Below are positions 30,782-38,716 of a DNA stretch of 41,872 nt, piece after piece; positions within the stretch are counted from its first letter, which is position 1, and every line of letters begins with the position of its first letter. The position numbers were made by a program, and so were the translations under genes. Origin of the DNA: an uncultured Subdoligranulum sp. (GTDB lineage Bacteria > Bacillota > Clostridia > Oscillospirales > Ruminococcaceae). The stretch covers positions 1 through 41,872 of the forward strand of contig CAJFMB010000031.1 of the NCBI GenBank assembly GCA_904390925.1, read 5' to 3'. The notes under the pieces were generated by a model. The model was not told the origin of the DNA and ran no database searches. It worked only from the letters and a program-made list of their open reading frames with translations.

Positions 30782-30953
30782 CGGTCGTCACCTCATCAAT
30801 ATTTTTACCTTGCTCTCATTTGAGAAAACGCACCAGAGATTTTCGCTCCCGGCTGTTTTTGCCGGCATCTCTGCTGCCTTTGCATCTGGGTCTGTTCCAT
30901 CAGGGATTCTTGCCGCGTCACCGGTGTTACCGCCGGGAAATTAGGATATAAAC

Positions 30954-30982
30954 ATTATATAATTTTTTGCCATGAAAATAAA
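30954..30982 (-). promoter_or_regulatory. Possible murC promoter
   Basis: TATAAT (30954-30959) with TTTATT 17 bases upstream on the minus strand, giving a leader of about 165 bases. The leader has a small GC hairpin (CCGGCGGTAACACCGG) but no T-box or riboswitch motif that I recognise. A second TATAAT at 31003-31008 points the other way. Confidence 0.45.
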
Positions 30983-31064
30983 CACTTTTCTTAAAATTTT
31001 GGTATAATTACAGAAAAATGCAATCTGCACTTCAACACTTTTCTAAGATGGAGGCGTTTGACCC

Positions 31065-31289
31065 ATGCAATGCCAGTTTGGTTGGGGGATGCAGTCCCTG
31101 AGGCGGGACACCAGCGTTCCTGATTCCCTGCCGGTGACGGCCGCAGAACTTGCCCGTATCGGCATTCCGGCGCGAAAAATTCCCCGGATACTGCGGCAGC
31201 TGGCCGAACTGTGCCGTTCCACGCCGGCCCTGTCCTCCCGGAAGGTTATGCTGCGCCTGGCAAAGTCGCTGGCAGCACTTCTGCCCTGA
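31065..31289 (+). CDS. Small basic protein, unknown function
   Basis: A 74-residue Arg/Leu-rich protein, mostly helical (TAAELARIGIPARKIPRILRQLAELC and RKVMLRLAKSLAALL). ATG 31065 has GGAGG ten bases upstream and TATAAT at 31003. No family was recognised. Codon use fits a real gene, and the amphipathic helices could bind nucleic acid or a partner protein. Confidence 0.5.
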   Translation: MQCQFGWGMQSLRRDTSVPDSLPVTAAELARIGIPARKIPRILRQLAELCRSTPALSSRKVMLRLAKSLAALLP

Positions 31290-31302
31290 CGCGCCATTAT
31301 TT

Positions 31303-31316
31303 GTTGCCCGGGCAAC
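31303..31316. promoter_or_regulatory. Palindromic operator candidate (copy 2)
   Basis: The same perfect palindrome GTTGCCCGGGCAAC as at 22645-22658. It lies about 135 bases before the desulfoferrodoxin start and upstream of a possible -10 (TATTCT, 31339-31344), so it could bind a regulator of this oxidative-stress gene. Confidence 0.55.
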
Positions 31317-31451
31317 GCACAATTGCCTGTTTCTGTGCTATTCTATGACTGTCAAAGGAAATGGTTCCGGATGACACCAAACTTCAAAAACGAAATGCCG
31401 GCTCTGCGGACCGGTTTGATAGAAACGCTGTATCTTTGAAAGGAGATTCCC

Positions 31452-31826
31452 ATGAAAATTTATCGCTGCGCCCATTGCGGCAATATCGTGTTCCACCTGC
31501 ATGACGCCGGTGTTCCCCTCTTCTGCTGCGGCCAGAAAATGGACCTGCTGGTTCCCGGTTCTGTGGATGCCGCCGCTGAGAAGCATGTGCCTGCCGTGAC
31601 GGTGGAGGGTGACCGTGTCCTGGTTCAGGTGGGTTCCACCGCACATCCGATGGTGGCTGAGCACTATATCGAGTGGATCGCCCTGGAGACCGACAAGGGC
31701 GTCAGCGTCCGCTGGCTGCATGCCGAGGACGCCCCCAAGGCCGAGTTCGTCCTGACCGAAGGCGAGAAGCCGGTTGCTGTCTACGCTTACTGCAACCTGC
31801 ACGGCCTGTGGCGCGCCGAGGTCTGA
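31452..31826 (+). CDS. dfx: Desulfoferrodoxin (superoxide reductase)
   Basis: A 124-residue two-centre superoxide reductase that turns superoxide into peroxide without making oxygen, typical of anaerobes. Center I is the rubredoxin-like iron site with Cys6, Cys9, Cys25 and Cys26. Center II has the Glu43-Lys44-His45 loop, His65, His71, Cys114 and His117 (CNLHG). All ligands are present. The ATG at 31452 follows GAAAGGAGATTCCC. Single gene with its own terminator. It needs rubredoxin as electron donor; none is nearby. Confidence 0.96.
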   Translation: MKIYRCAHCGNIVFHLHDAGVPLFCCGQKMDLLVPGSVDAAAEKHVPAVTVEGDRVLVQVGSTAHPMVAEHYIEWIALETDKGVSVRWLHAEDAPKAEFVLTEGEKPVAVYAYCNLHGLWRAEV

Positions 31827-31842
31827 TCCAAACGTATCCCTT

Positions 31843-31888
31843 TGCCCCCGGAGAGTCTGCAAGGACTTTTCCGGGGGCATTTGCTTTT
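31843..31888 (+). terminator. Terminator after desulfoferrodoxin
   Basis: Stem TGCCCCCGGA / TCCGGGGGCA with an 18-base loop containing AGTC / GACT, followed by TTTGCTTTT. Confidence 0.8.
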
Positions 31889-31995
31889 CCGTTTTCCCAT
31901 GATATAATGGGGAAAATTGTGAAATCCTGTATAGCAGGAGACGTCCGCCGGCCATTGCAATCCCACCGGCGGCGCCGGAAAGGAAGGATGCAAGG

Positions 31996-32820
31996 ATGTG
32001 GACTTGCGGTTTACTGAAACAAAATGCCCGGCAGGCACTGGGCGGACGGTACTGGCGCTGTCTGCTGGCCTGTTTCGTTGCAGCGCTGCTGGGTGGAAAC
32101 AGCGCGTTGACCATCACCACCAGCATGCACCAGTCCGGACGGGAAACCATATCGGAATTGACCCAGCCTTCGGTATGGACGGGCAACCCTCCTGACCTGA
32201 GTGACTACCCCTCCGAATATGTCATGACGGCCCTATGGATCATCGCAGCGGTGGTGATCGTCGGTGTACTGATTGGACTTGTCATCGGATATGCCTACCG
32301 CGCTTTTGTGGGCAACCCGATCCGCATCGGGCTGAACCGCTATCTGATGGAAAACCGGCAGAGCCGGTCCCACCTGGGCACCATTTTTACCACCTTCTGC
32401 CATCCCTACCTGAACCTGGTCCGGGTGCAGATTGTGACAGACCTGAAAATTCTTTTGGGCAGTTTTCTTTTCCTGGTTCCCGGCATTATCTGGCAGTACC
32501 AGTACGCACTGGTCCCCTATCTGCTGGCGGAAAATCCCTACCTGTCCTCCCGCCGGGCCCGGGAACTGAGCCGTCAGATCATGCACGGTGAAAAATGGCA
32601 TCTGTTTTTGCTGCAGCTGTCCTTCATCGGCTGGTATCTGCTCTGTCTGCCCACCTTCGGGCTGGGCATCCTGTTCCTGACCCCCTACTACATGGCCACC
32701 ATGGCCGAGTTCTATGCCGCCATGCGCAGCAAGGCATTCGCCTACGGCCTGACCGACAGCAGCGAGCTGGGCGGCTTTGTGGTCTATGACGCCGACGGCA
32801 ACCCCCAGAACGCCGGCTGA
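31996..32820 (+). CDS. DUF975 family integral membrane protein
   Basis: A 274-residue membrane protein with the DUF975 start WTCGLLKQNARQALGGRYWR and several membrane segments (WIIAAVVIVGVLIGLVIGYA; LLGSFLFLVPGIIWQYQYAL; LLCLPTFGLGILFLTPYYMA). The motif NPYLSSRRARELSRQIMHGE is characteristic. Function is unknown. ATG 31996 follows AGGAAGGATGCAAGG. A single-gene unit, ending shortly before the tRNA-Pro promoter. Confidence 0.88.
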   Translation: MWTCGLLKQNARQALGGRYWRCLLACFVAALLGGNSALTITTSMHQSGRETISELTQPSVWTGNPPDLSDYPSEYVMTALWIIAAVVIVGVLIGLVIGYAYRAFVGNPIRIGLNRYLMENRQSRSHLGTIFTTFCHPYLNLVRVQIVTDLKILLGSFLFLVPGIIWQYQYALVPYLLAENPYLSSRRARELSRQIMHGEKWHLFLLQLSFIGWYLLCLPTFGLGILFLTPYYMATMAEFYAAMRSKAFAYGLTDSSELGGFVVYDADGNPQNAG

Positions 32821-32850
32821 AAAAAATCGAAATTTTCTGTCAAAAAGTGC

Positions 32851-32879
32851 TTGACAAACCCCGGCAGCGACGCTATAAT
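32851..32879 (+). promoter_or_regulatory. tRNA-Pro promoter
   Basis: Perfect TTGACA (32851-32856) and TATAAT (32874-32879) with 17-base spacing, about 30 bases before the tRNA. Confidence 0.93.
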
Positions 32880-32910
32880 AGACCATGCTGATTGTGACAG
32901 CGCCCCGTAT

Positions 32911-32987
32911 CCGGGTGTAGCGCAGTTTGGTAGCGCGCTTGAATGGGGTTCAAGAGGCCGTGAGTTCGACTCTCGCCACTCGGACCA
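32911..32987 (+). tRNA. tRNA-Pro (GGG anticodon)
   Basis: A 77-base cloverleaf with encoded CCA. Acceptor CCGGGTG pairs with CACTCGG, the D arm is GCGCAGTTTGGTAGCGC, the anticodon stem-loop CTTGAATGGGGTTCAAG gives GGG (reads CCC and CCT), and the T arm is GTGAGTTCGACTCTCGC-type. Confidence 0.97.
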
Positions 32988-33016
32988 GATAAGGGCCGTC
33001 TGAATCGGCAGGAATC

Positions 33017-33054
33017 GCACAGAAGTCAATTGACTTCTGTGCGGTTTTTCTTTT
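33017..33054 (+). terminator. tRNA-Pro terminator
   Basis: Perfect 13-base-pair stem GCACAGAAGTCAA / TTGACTTCTGTGC followed by GGTTTTTCTTTT. Confidence 0.92.
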
Positions 33055-33072
33055 GCCTTGTTTCGGCAGCAG

Positions 33073-33115
33073 AAAAGAGGAAGGCAGACGCCAGTGGCGT
33101 CTGCCTTCCTCTTTT
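33073..33115. repeat. Perfect 20-base inverted repeat
   Basis: Arms AAAAGAGGAAGGCAGACGCC and its exact reverse complement, separated by three bases. T-runs on both strands make it a bidirectional terminator, in tandem with the tRNA-Pro terminator and facing the terminator of the GH3 operon. No protein-coding role. Confidence 0.85.
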
Positions 33116-33205
33116 GTCTGTCACAGGTCCTTGCGTACCGGTTGCCGTAACCGGTTCCGTGTCACAGTACAGATCCCATGGTCCCCCTGGCGGTTTACTG
33201 CATAC

Positions 33206-33246
33206 AAAAACCGCAAAAGGGACCGGAAACCCGATCCCTTCTGCGG
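33206..33246 (-). terminator. Terminator of the lipoprotein-GH3 operon
   Basis: On the minus strand, stem CCGCAGAAGGGA / TCCCTTTTGCGG with inner CGGG-TTT-CCGG and a TTTTTG tail, 45 bases past the GH3 stop. Confidence 0.85.
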
Positions 33247-33290
33247 TGACACAAAGAAAAAGAAGTGAGTCTTCTTAGAAGATGTCAGAG

Positions 33291-36200
33291 TTACTTGTCC
33301 GCCTTGGCAGACTTCTTTTTGCGGCCGAGGACCACCTTGACGATGCACAGCACAGCCAGCACGCCGAAGACCACGTCACCGGCAATGAAGGCGATCTGCC
33401 ACCAGGTAGTGACTTCCACCACCTGCATGTTGGGGCTGACGCCGTTCATGGCATTGGAGTTGGCCACAGTGTAAAGGATGCGCTCGGTAGCCTGACGCAT
33501 GGCACTGACAACGGTGGCATCGCTCTGATACTCACGCAGCTTGTCGCTCCACTTGGTTGCATCGTTGCAGTCCCAGGCATCGCCGCCGGCCAGCACGCCC
33601 TGCACAACATCCATGTAGCTGTTGGAGTTGGAGAAATCGGTGACGGCAAAGCCGTTCATGCCCCACTCGTTGCGCAGGATATTGGTCAGCAGGTTGTAGT
33701 CGCCGCCGGCCCAGATGCCGCCCAGACGGTTGAAGGAGGTCATGACGCAGTAGGCGTTGGCTTCCTCAACGGGGTACTCGAAGGCCTGCAGGTAAATCTC
33801 ACGGGCAGCCTGCTCGTTGGTCCAGACGCAGATACCGTCACGGGCGGTCTCCTGATCGTTCAGGGCGAAGTGCTTCATGTAGACATAGACGCCCTTGGAC
33901 TGGATGCCGGAAACCTCAGCGGCGCAGGTCTTGCCGGAGATGAAGGGATCTTCCGAGTAGTACTCGAAGTTACGGCCGGAGTACGGAGTGCGGTGAATGT
34001 TGACACCGGGTCCGTAGATGCCGGAGTAAGCCTTGCCGTTGGCCAGCAGGCAGTCATTGCCCATGCTGCGGCCGACCGCCTCGGCGATGGAGGGATCGAA
34101 GGTAGCAGCCAGCAGGTCAGCGGAAGTGTAGCTGGTGGAAGAAGAACCGCCGGTCAGGGTTGCAGTGATGCCCTGGGGGCCGTTTTCGTCCTTGGTGGCC
34201 GGCTTGTTGACGCTGGCCACGGGAGCTGTGCAGTGGTATGCCTGGCCGATCAGCTTGGTCATCTCGGCGAAGGTGACCTGATCCAGCAGGTCATCCCAGG
34301 TGTACTCGGTGCCGTCCACCGTGATGGAGCCGTCCTTGGGCACGCCGACGAACTGGGCCAAATTCAGATTGCCCTCGGCACCCATGGTGGGCATGGAGGC
34401 GCTTTCTGCCGTGGCGGGAACATTCTCGACGGTAGCATTCAGGGTAGCAACCAGATCCTCGTTTGCGGGGATCTGAACAGCAGCGGCATAGCTGGTGGCA
34501 GTCAGCTGAGCCTTCGGCATGGTGCTGGCCCAGTCGCTGCGGCTGACGTAGACGATATCGTTGGAGGTATCCTCATCCACCTTGTTCAGTTCAGCGTGAT
34601 CCAGCTGGTTGGTGATGGCATAGCCGGTGGAAGAGGTGGCGTAGGTGGTGGTGTCCTGAGATGCCTGGTTGTACTGGACAGCCAGCTGGGCATTGCCCTC
34701 GGAGGTCATACGGGTGACATCCACAGTGCCGTTGGCGGTGTCATTGGCAGCAGCCTTGGCAGCCAGGATGTTGTTCAGGGCCTCGTGGGCACCGTTGCCG
34801 GTGGCGAAGTAGTAGTTGCCTGCATCGACAATGTAGGTCTTGGCGCCGTTGGCGTCGTAGGTACGCATCTCGCTCTTGTCCACGGTGATGGTGGCGGTGG
34901 CGGTCTCGCCGGCAGGAATGCTCAGTTTGCTGTAGCCAACCAGCTCGACGGAAGCCTTCTCGACGCCGTTCTCACGGTCGTAGTCGGTGTAGGGAGACTG
35001 CATGTAGATCTGCACTGCCTCGCTGCCGTCCACAGAGCCAGTGTTGGTCACATCCACCGTGAAGGTGAAGGTGTCGCCGTCATCGGTCATGGAAAGCGGG
35101 CCATAGCTGAAGGTGGTGTAGCTCAGGCCGTAGCCGAAGGGATAGGCAACGGTGGTGGCATAGTCATAGTCACCCACGTTGGCATTGCCCAGGACATAGT
35201 CCTCGTAGCGGGTCTCGTAGTAGCGATAGCCCACATAGATGCCTTCCTGATAGGCAACGTAGTACTCGTTGTGGTTTGCGAAGGACAGACCCTCATCGGC
35301 TGCGTTGGTGTAGGAAGTGGCATGGGCATTCTGGATAGCCGGAGAAGTCAGGTTGTCATAGCAGTAGGTATCCACCAGCTTGCCGGAAGGATTGACAGTA
35401 CCCTTCAGCAGATCGCCGATGGCATTGATACCGGTCTGACCGACCTCGCCCACCCACAGGCAGGCGTCGATGCCGTAATCCACACCGCAGATTTCGGGAT
35501 TGAGGAAGTCCAGCTCGATGGGGTTGGTGGCATTGAGCAGGACCACGATCTTCTGGATCTTGCCGTCAGCCTTCAGTTCGGACAGCTTCTGGAGCAGGTC
35601 GCGCTCCTCGGTGGTCAGGGACAGGATGTTGCCGTCGCCGTCACCGGAATTGTACCAGGGCAGGTCAGCGCCCTCGCCGCAGATACGGCCGAACACCACG
35701 ATGGCGGCGTCGCCGTAGTCGGAGACGGAATTCCACTCGGTGTCGGTGTAGACGTTCTGGGGAACTTCGTTGACCAAGAACTCGGAGTTCTCAAAGATGT
35801 AGTTGTTCAGAGAACCGGAGGCGGTCACCAGGCCGTAGCTGGAGCCTGCGCCGGTGGTGTAGAAATCCCACATGGTGGGGTTGACCGAGAAGCCGTCGGC
35901 TTCCAGGGCATCCTTGAGCTTGGTGGCGTTGGAGGTATCCATGCCGCCGGAACCGGTGCCGCCGTAGACGAAGTCGGCGGAGGTGGTGCCGAACAGCGTG
36001 ATCTTGGCGCCTTCCGCCAGGGGCAGCGCGCTGTTATTGTTCAGCAGCAGGGTGGCGCCGTTGGCGACAACGCTCTCGCAGGTTTCGGCAGCGGATGCGG
36101 CCTGATCCTCACTGGAAGTGAAATCCGCCTCGTAGTAGGTCTGGCCGGGATCACCAATGGTCTTGGTGGACTCGGTGCCCAGAACCATGTTAATGATGGA

Positions 36201-36317
36201 GGCATAGTTGTTTGCGATGGGGCCGCCGATCATGGTGACGGCGAACAGCAGCACAAACAAAACGCTCAGAATCTTCCACAGCAGAGAACCCTTGGCCTTT
36301 GCACTTTTCTGTTTCAT
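33291..36317 (-). CDS. Membrane-anchored GH3 glycosidase with permuted domains
   Basis: A 1008-residue family 3 glycoside hydrolase, probably beta-glucosidase-like. Order is reversed from the classic form: N-terminal membrane anchor (about 12-33), GH3 C-terminal alpha/beta domain (about 80-340, TLLLNNNSALPL and AYPFGYGLSYT), a fibronectin-III-like part (about 400-510), a linker, then the (beta/alpha)8 catalytic domain (about 690-920) with GPGVNIHRTPYSGRNFEYYS, MKHFALNDQE and the nucleophile Asp894 in GFAVTDF. A second hydrophobic helix lies at 972-998, with a basic tail (GRKKKSAKADK). Both ends are therefore probably in the membrane, holding the enzyme on the outer face. The substrate cannot be told. 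It follows a lipoprotein gene. Confidence 0.88.
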   Translation of the reverse strand: MKQKSAKAKGSLLWKILSVLFVLLFAVTMIGGPIANNYASIINMVLGTESTKTIGDPGQTYYEADFTSSEDQAASAAETCESVVANGATLLLNNNSALPLAEGAKITLFGTTSADFVYGGTGSGGMDTSNATKLKDALEADGFSVNPTMWDFYTTGAGSSYGLVTASGSLNNYIFENSEFLVNEVPQNVYTDTEWNSVSDYGDAAIVVFGRICGEGADLPWYNSGDGDGNILSLTTEERDLLQKLSELKADGKIQKIVVLLNATNPIELDFLNPEICGVDYGIDACLWVGEVGQTGINAIGDLLKGTVNPSGKLVDTYCYDNLTSPAIQNAHATSYTNAADEGLSFANHNEYYVAYQEGIYVGYRYYETRYEDYVLGNANVGDYDYATTVAYPFGYGLSYTTFSYGPLSMTDDGDTFTFTVDVTNTGSVDGSEAVQIYMQSPYTDYDRENGVEKASVELVGYSKLSIPAGETATATITVDKSEMRTYDANGAKTYIVDAGNYYFATGNGAHEALNNILAAKAAANDTANGTVDVTRMTSEGNAQLAVQYNQASQDTTTYATSSTGYAITNQLDHAELNKVDEDTSNDIVYVSRSDWASTMPKAQLTATSYAAAVQIPANEDLVATLNATVENVPATAESASMPTMGAEGNLNLAQFVGVPKDGSITVDGTEYTWDDLLDQVTFAEMTKLIGQAYHCTAPVASVNKPATKDENGPQGITATLTGGSSSTSYTSADLLAATFDPSIAEAVGRSMGNDCLLANGKAYSGIYGPGVNIHRTPYSGRNFEYYSEDPFISGKTCAAEVSGIQSKGVYVYMKHFALNDQETARDGICVWTNEQAAREIYLQAFEYPVEEANAYCVMTSFNRLGGIWAGGDYNLLTNILRNEWGMNGFAVTDFSNSNSYMDVVQGVLAGGDAWDCNDATKWSDKLREYQSDATVVSAMRQATERILYTVANSNAMNGVSPNMQVVEVTTWWQIAFIAGDVVFGVLAVLCIVKVVLGRKKKSAKADK

Positions 36318-36369
36318 AAAGATTCCTCTCTTTTTTGTTCAGACGGATACAGCGGAATCTGTGCCGGAA

Positions 36370-36984
36370 TTACTCGTTGCCTGTGATGTCCAGGGTATCG
36401 ACGGACATCTCAACGATGCGGTAGGACAGGGTGGTATCGTCGGGAGACTGAGAGGGATCCTCAACGGTCATGGTGATTTCCTTGCCGTACTTGGACAGGA
36501 AGTCAGCGGCGCCGTCCTCGCTGCCGGAGGGGAACGCAATGGTGGTCATGGCATCGGTCCAGTTGGCGGTATCCAGCATCATGTTAGTGGAGTAGCCGTT
36601 GCGGCCGTAAGCCTTGCCGTGCTGCTCGAAGTAGATGCGGGTGGGAGCAGACAGGGTCACATCCAGATGGGTGGCATCGCCGTCGGCAGAAGCCTCAGAG
36701 GTGTAGGTGCCGCTGTAGATGATGGTCTTGTTGCCCTTGACGCCGGGATCGGTGGTGCCGAAGATGTCGTTCTTGTAGTACAGGTCGTAGGTGTTGTCAG
36801 AGTTGGTGACCAGCATGATGTCATCATTGGAGTACCAGGCAATGGCATCCAGGTAGCTGGCGTTGCTCAGCATGTAGGTAGCGGTGATCTCGCTGCTGCT
36901 GCCGCCGCAGGCGGTCATGGAGACGGCCATCGCAGCTGCGACAGCGCCGACGGAGACGGTCTTTGCAATGTTGGTGAGTTTCAT
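36370..36984 (-). CDS. Lipoprotein of unknown function upstream of the GH3 gene
   Basis: A 204-residue lipoprotein. The signal peptide ends in the lipobox SMTAC with the lipidated Cys near 26, followed by GGSSSEITATYML. The rest is beta-rich, with many Asp, Thr and Tyr (YSNDDIMLVTNSDNTYDLYY; SGTYTSEASADGDATHLDVT). ATG 36984 follows AGAAGGAGG. Co-transcribed with the GH3 enzyme, 52 bases apart, so it may bind or present its substrate or hold the enzyme complex; this is inference. Confidence 0.8.
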   Translation of the reverse strand: MKLTNIAKTVSVGAVAAAMAVSMTACGGSSSEITATYMLSNASYLDAIAWYSNDDIMLVTNSDNTYDLYYKNDIFGTTDPGVKGNKTIIYSGTYTSEASADGDATHLDVTLSAPTRIYFEQHGKAYGRNGYSTNMMLDTANWTDAMTTIAFPSGSEDGAADFLSKYGKEITMTVEDPSQSPDDTTLSYRIVEMSVDTLDITGNE

Positions 36985-37050
36985 AATGTTTTTCCTCCTT
37001 CTTTTCCGGTTCCTGTGTCACTTCAGGAAACCTTGTGACTCTATCATGTC

Positions 37051-37064
37051 AAACTGCACAGTTT
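37051..37064. promoter_or_regulatory. Palindrome in the lipoprotein promoter zone
   Basis: AAACTG-CA-CAGTTT, a perfect inverted repeat with six-base arms, about 65 bases upstream of the lipoprotein start. The half-site CAGTTT and the nearby CGGTTGAC resemble the core of LytTR binding sites (CAGTT), which is notable because a LytTR regulator is encoded close by. Confidence 0.4.
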
Positions 37065-37185
37065 TCTTCAACGTCAACCGCGTAACTCCCGATTTTTGCA
37101 TCGTGATTTGACAATTCCCTATTTTTTCCGTTGCGGAAAAGCCGATTTTCCATTGCAAATCCGTCGAAGGGCCACCCTTTCGGAC

Positions 37186-37234
37186 AAAAAGATGCCGGCA
37201 TCCCTTCCCTTTTTTCAGGTCCGGATACCGGCAT
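37186..37234 (-). terminator. Terminator of the two-component operon
   Basis: On the minus strand a stem ATGCCGG / CCGGCAT extended by ATCC / GGAT, with a loop of about 20 bases, followed by CTTTTTG. It lies about 140 bases past the kinase stop. Confidence 0.65.
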
Positions 37235-37374
37235 TTTCATCATATTATCGAGTATTTCTTTGTCTGCAAAGCAATATTGCCCGTATTGTTTGAAATCCTT
37301 TTGTAAAGATTCCGTCAAGTTGCACAAGTTTGTGGTTTACATTTGTGCACTATGACGGTGCTATTGTGGAAAAT

Positions 37375-38709
37375 TCAGTTCCTGTTCCCGGTTTTCTCCC
37401 GCTCCGCGGAAGAATCCGGTGCAAACAGCAACAGATCCAGACTGAAAATTTCCTCTTTCTGGCTGGCCCGCAGTGTACCGCCGTAGTTCTGTACGATCCG
37501 CTCCATGCTGCGCATGCCGTATCCATGGTACCGCGGGTCCCGGCCGCTGCGGGGCAGGCCCTGCTCAAAGGTCAGGGTACCGGCAAAGGGGTTTTCCACA
37601 TGTACACTGACCATGTTGCCCTGGCGTTCCTCTGTCATGGAGATGAACTTTTCCCGGCCTGCCGGCAACTGACTGACCGCTTCCACCGCGTTATCCAGCG
37701 CATTGCCAAACAGCGTGTACAGATCCAGCTCTTCCATGAAAGCCAGGTCGGGGCCATGTACCAGACTGGTCAGCTGAATGCCGCGGCTGGCGCACAGGCC
37801 CCGCCGTTCGGTCAGAAGCACATCCAGGGCCGCGTTTCCCGTATGAATGTATACATCATATTGCTGGACCCCTTTTTCCAGCTTTTCCATCTGGGCCGCC
37901 GGGATCTGTCCGTGAAAGCTGCGCAGAAGTGCCTTCAGGTCATGATACTTCTCGTTGACCAGTTCCATGCTGCTTTTGCCGGATTCGTACTGTGTGCGCT
38001 GCTTTTCCAGCATGCGTCGCATCTCATCCACATCATGGGTCAGTCGCGCCTGCTCCATAATGCCAAACTGCAATGCCAGAATGAAAACGCCGCAGAGTAC
38101 CGAGTAAAGGCTTTCCGACAGTTGCGCCACCATGTTGCGTTCCGGATTGTCCAGCGTCAGGCGTGCCATACCAATGCAGAGCAGCATGACCCCAAAAGAA
38201 AATGCCGCCTTGACCTTGTTGTCAAAGTTTTCGTTCCTGCGTCGGGTAAATGGCCGGAACGCAAAGAACAGCAGCGAAAAAACACCGCCGTAACAGATCA
38301 GATCCAGTGCAAGCACGCCCGGCACATGCGCCGTCATCTGCTGCACAGGCGGCAACAGCTTGAGGATGGTTTTTGTACTGCCGGCAATGTCCTGGGCAAT
38401 GTAGCCGGAGGAGGCAGCAAACAAGGCCGTCCAGATGGATTCGTCATAACAACTCCAGGCGGTTCCGATAAGAAGAAAATAAACCAGCAGGTAACAGACA
38501 ATCCGGGAGAGCATGGCGGACAGCGACTCTCCCCGCTGGTACAAGAACTGGCCGCAAAGACCTGTGACCAGAAAGGCCACCGTCAACCCCATCACCACAC
38601 GCAGCACCAGATGCTTCCGGCGATGCAGCGGATACCCAAACAGCTGCATTCCCACCACTGTCTGCAAAAACAGCAGTGGAAGCCGAATACTGGCATACCA
38701 GGCAGGCAT
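37375..38709 (-). CDS. AgrC-like sensor histidine kinase (GHKL type)
   Basis: A 444-residue kinase with about six membrane segments in the first 215 residues, no large outer domain, then the AgrC-type H-box KYHDLKALL with His256, and a GHKL ATP-binding domain with N-box residues Asn336 and Asn340 (LFGNALDNAVEA) and the G-box GYGMRSMERI. This class senses peptides or small hydrophobic signals in the membrane. Start: ATG at 38709, or a TTG at 38715 that is seven bases after GGAGG. It directly follows its response regulator. No agrB or agrD is nearby. Confidence 0.85.
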   Translation of the reverse strand: MPAWYASIRLPLLFLQTVVGMQLFGYPLHRRKHLVLRVVMGLTVAFLVTGLCGQFLYQRGESLSAMLSRIVCYLLVYFLLIGTAWSCYDESIWTALFAASSGYIAQDIAGSTKTILKLLPPVQQMTAHVPGVLALDLICYGGVFSLLFFAFRPFTRRRNENFDNKVKAAFSFGVMLLCIGMARLTLDNPERNMVAQLSESLYSVLCGVFILALQFGIMEQARLTHDVDEMRRMLEKQRTQYESGKSSMELVNEKYHDLKALLRSFHGQIPAAQMEKLEKGVQQYDVYIHTGNAALDVLLTERRGLCASRGIQLTSLVHGPDLAFMEELDLYTLFGNALDNAVEAVSQLPAGREKFISMTEERQGNMVSVHVENPFAGTLTFEQGLPRSGRDPRYHGYGMRSMERIVQNYGGTLRASQKEEIFSLDLLLFAPDSSAEREKTGNRN

Positions 38710-38716
38710 ATCCAAA

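Larger units (their letters stand above)
36985..37374. other. Intergenic region between the lipoprotein and histidine kinase genes
   Basis: About 390 bases without a gene. It carries the promoter zone of the lipoprotein-GH3 operon, a 14-base palindrome at 37051, the terminator of the two-component operon at 37186-37234, and an inverted repeat TGCACAA / TTGTGCA (37321-37349, 15-base spacer) just past the kinase stop. -10 and -35 boxes for the lipoprotein are not clear; TTGACG and TTGAAG occur on the minus strand near 37072-37078. Confidence 0.6.

Noticed and set aside
29309-30823. 504-codon plus-strand open frame
   Set aside because: Antisense to murC, which has clear catalytic motifs, a ribosome site and a terminator on the other strand.
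30782-31064. Riboswitch in the murC leader
   Set aside because: Only a small GC hairpin was found; no aptamer or terminator structure is evident.
33282-36386. 1034-codon open frame on the plus strand
   Set aside because: Exact antisense shadow of the GH3 gene; the repetitive Gly/Val/Asp/His composition mirrors the codon bias of the real gene and there is no ribosome site.
37065-37374. agrD/agrB-like genes next to the kinase
   Set aside because: No small peptide gene with a Cys-containing core and ribosome site, and no AgrB-like membrane protein, is present in the flanks of the kinase and regulator.
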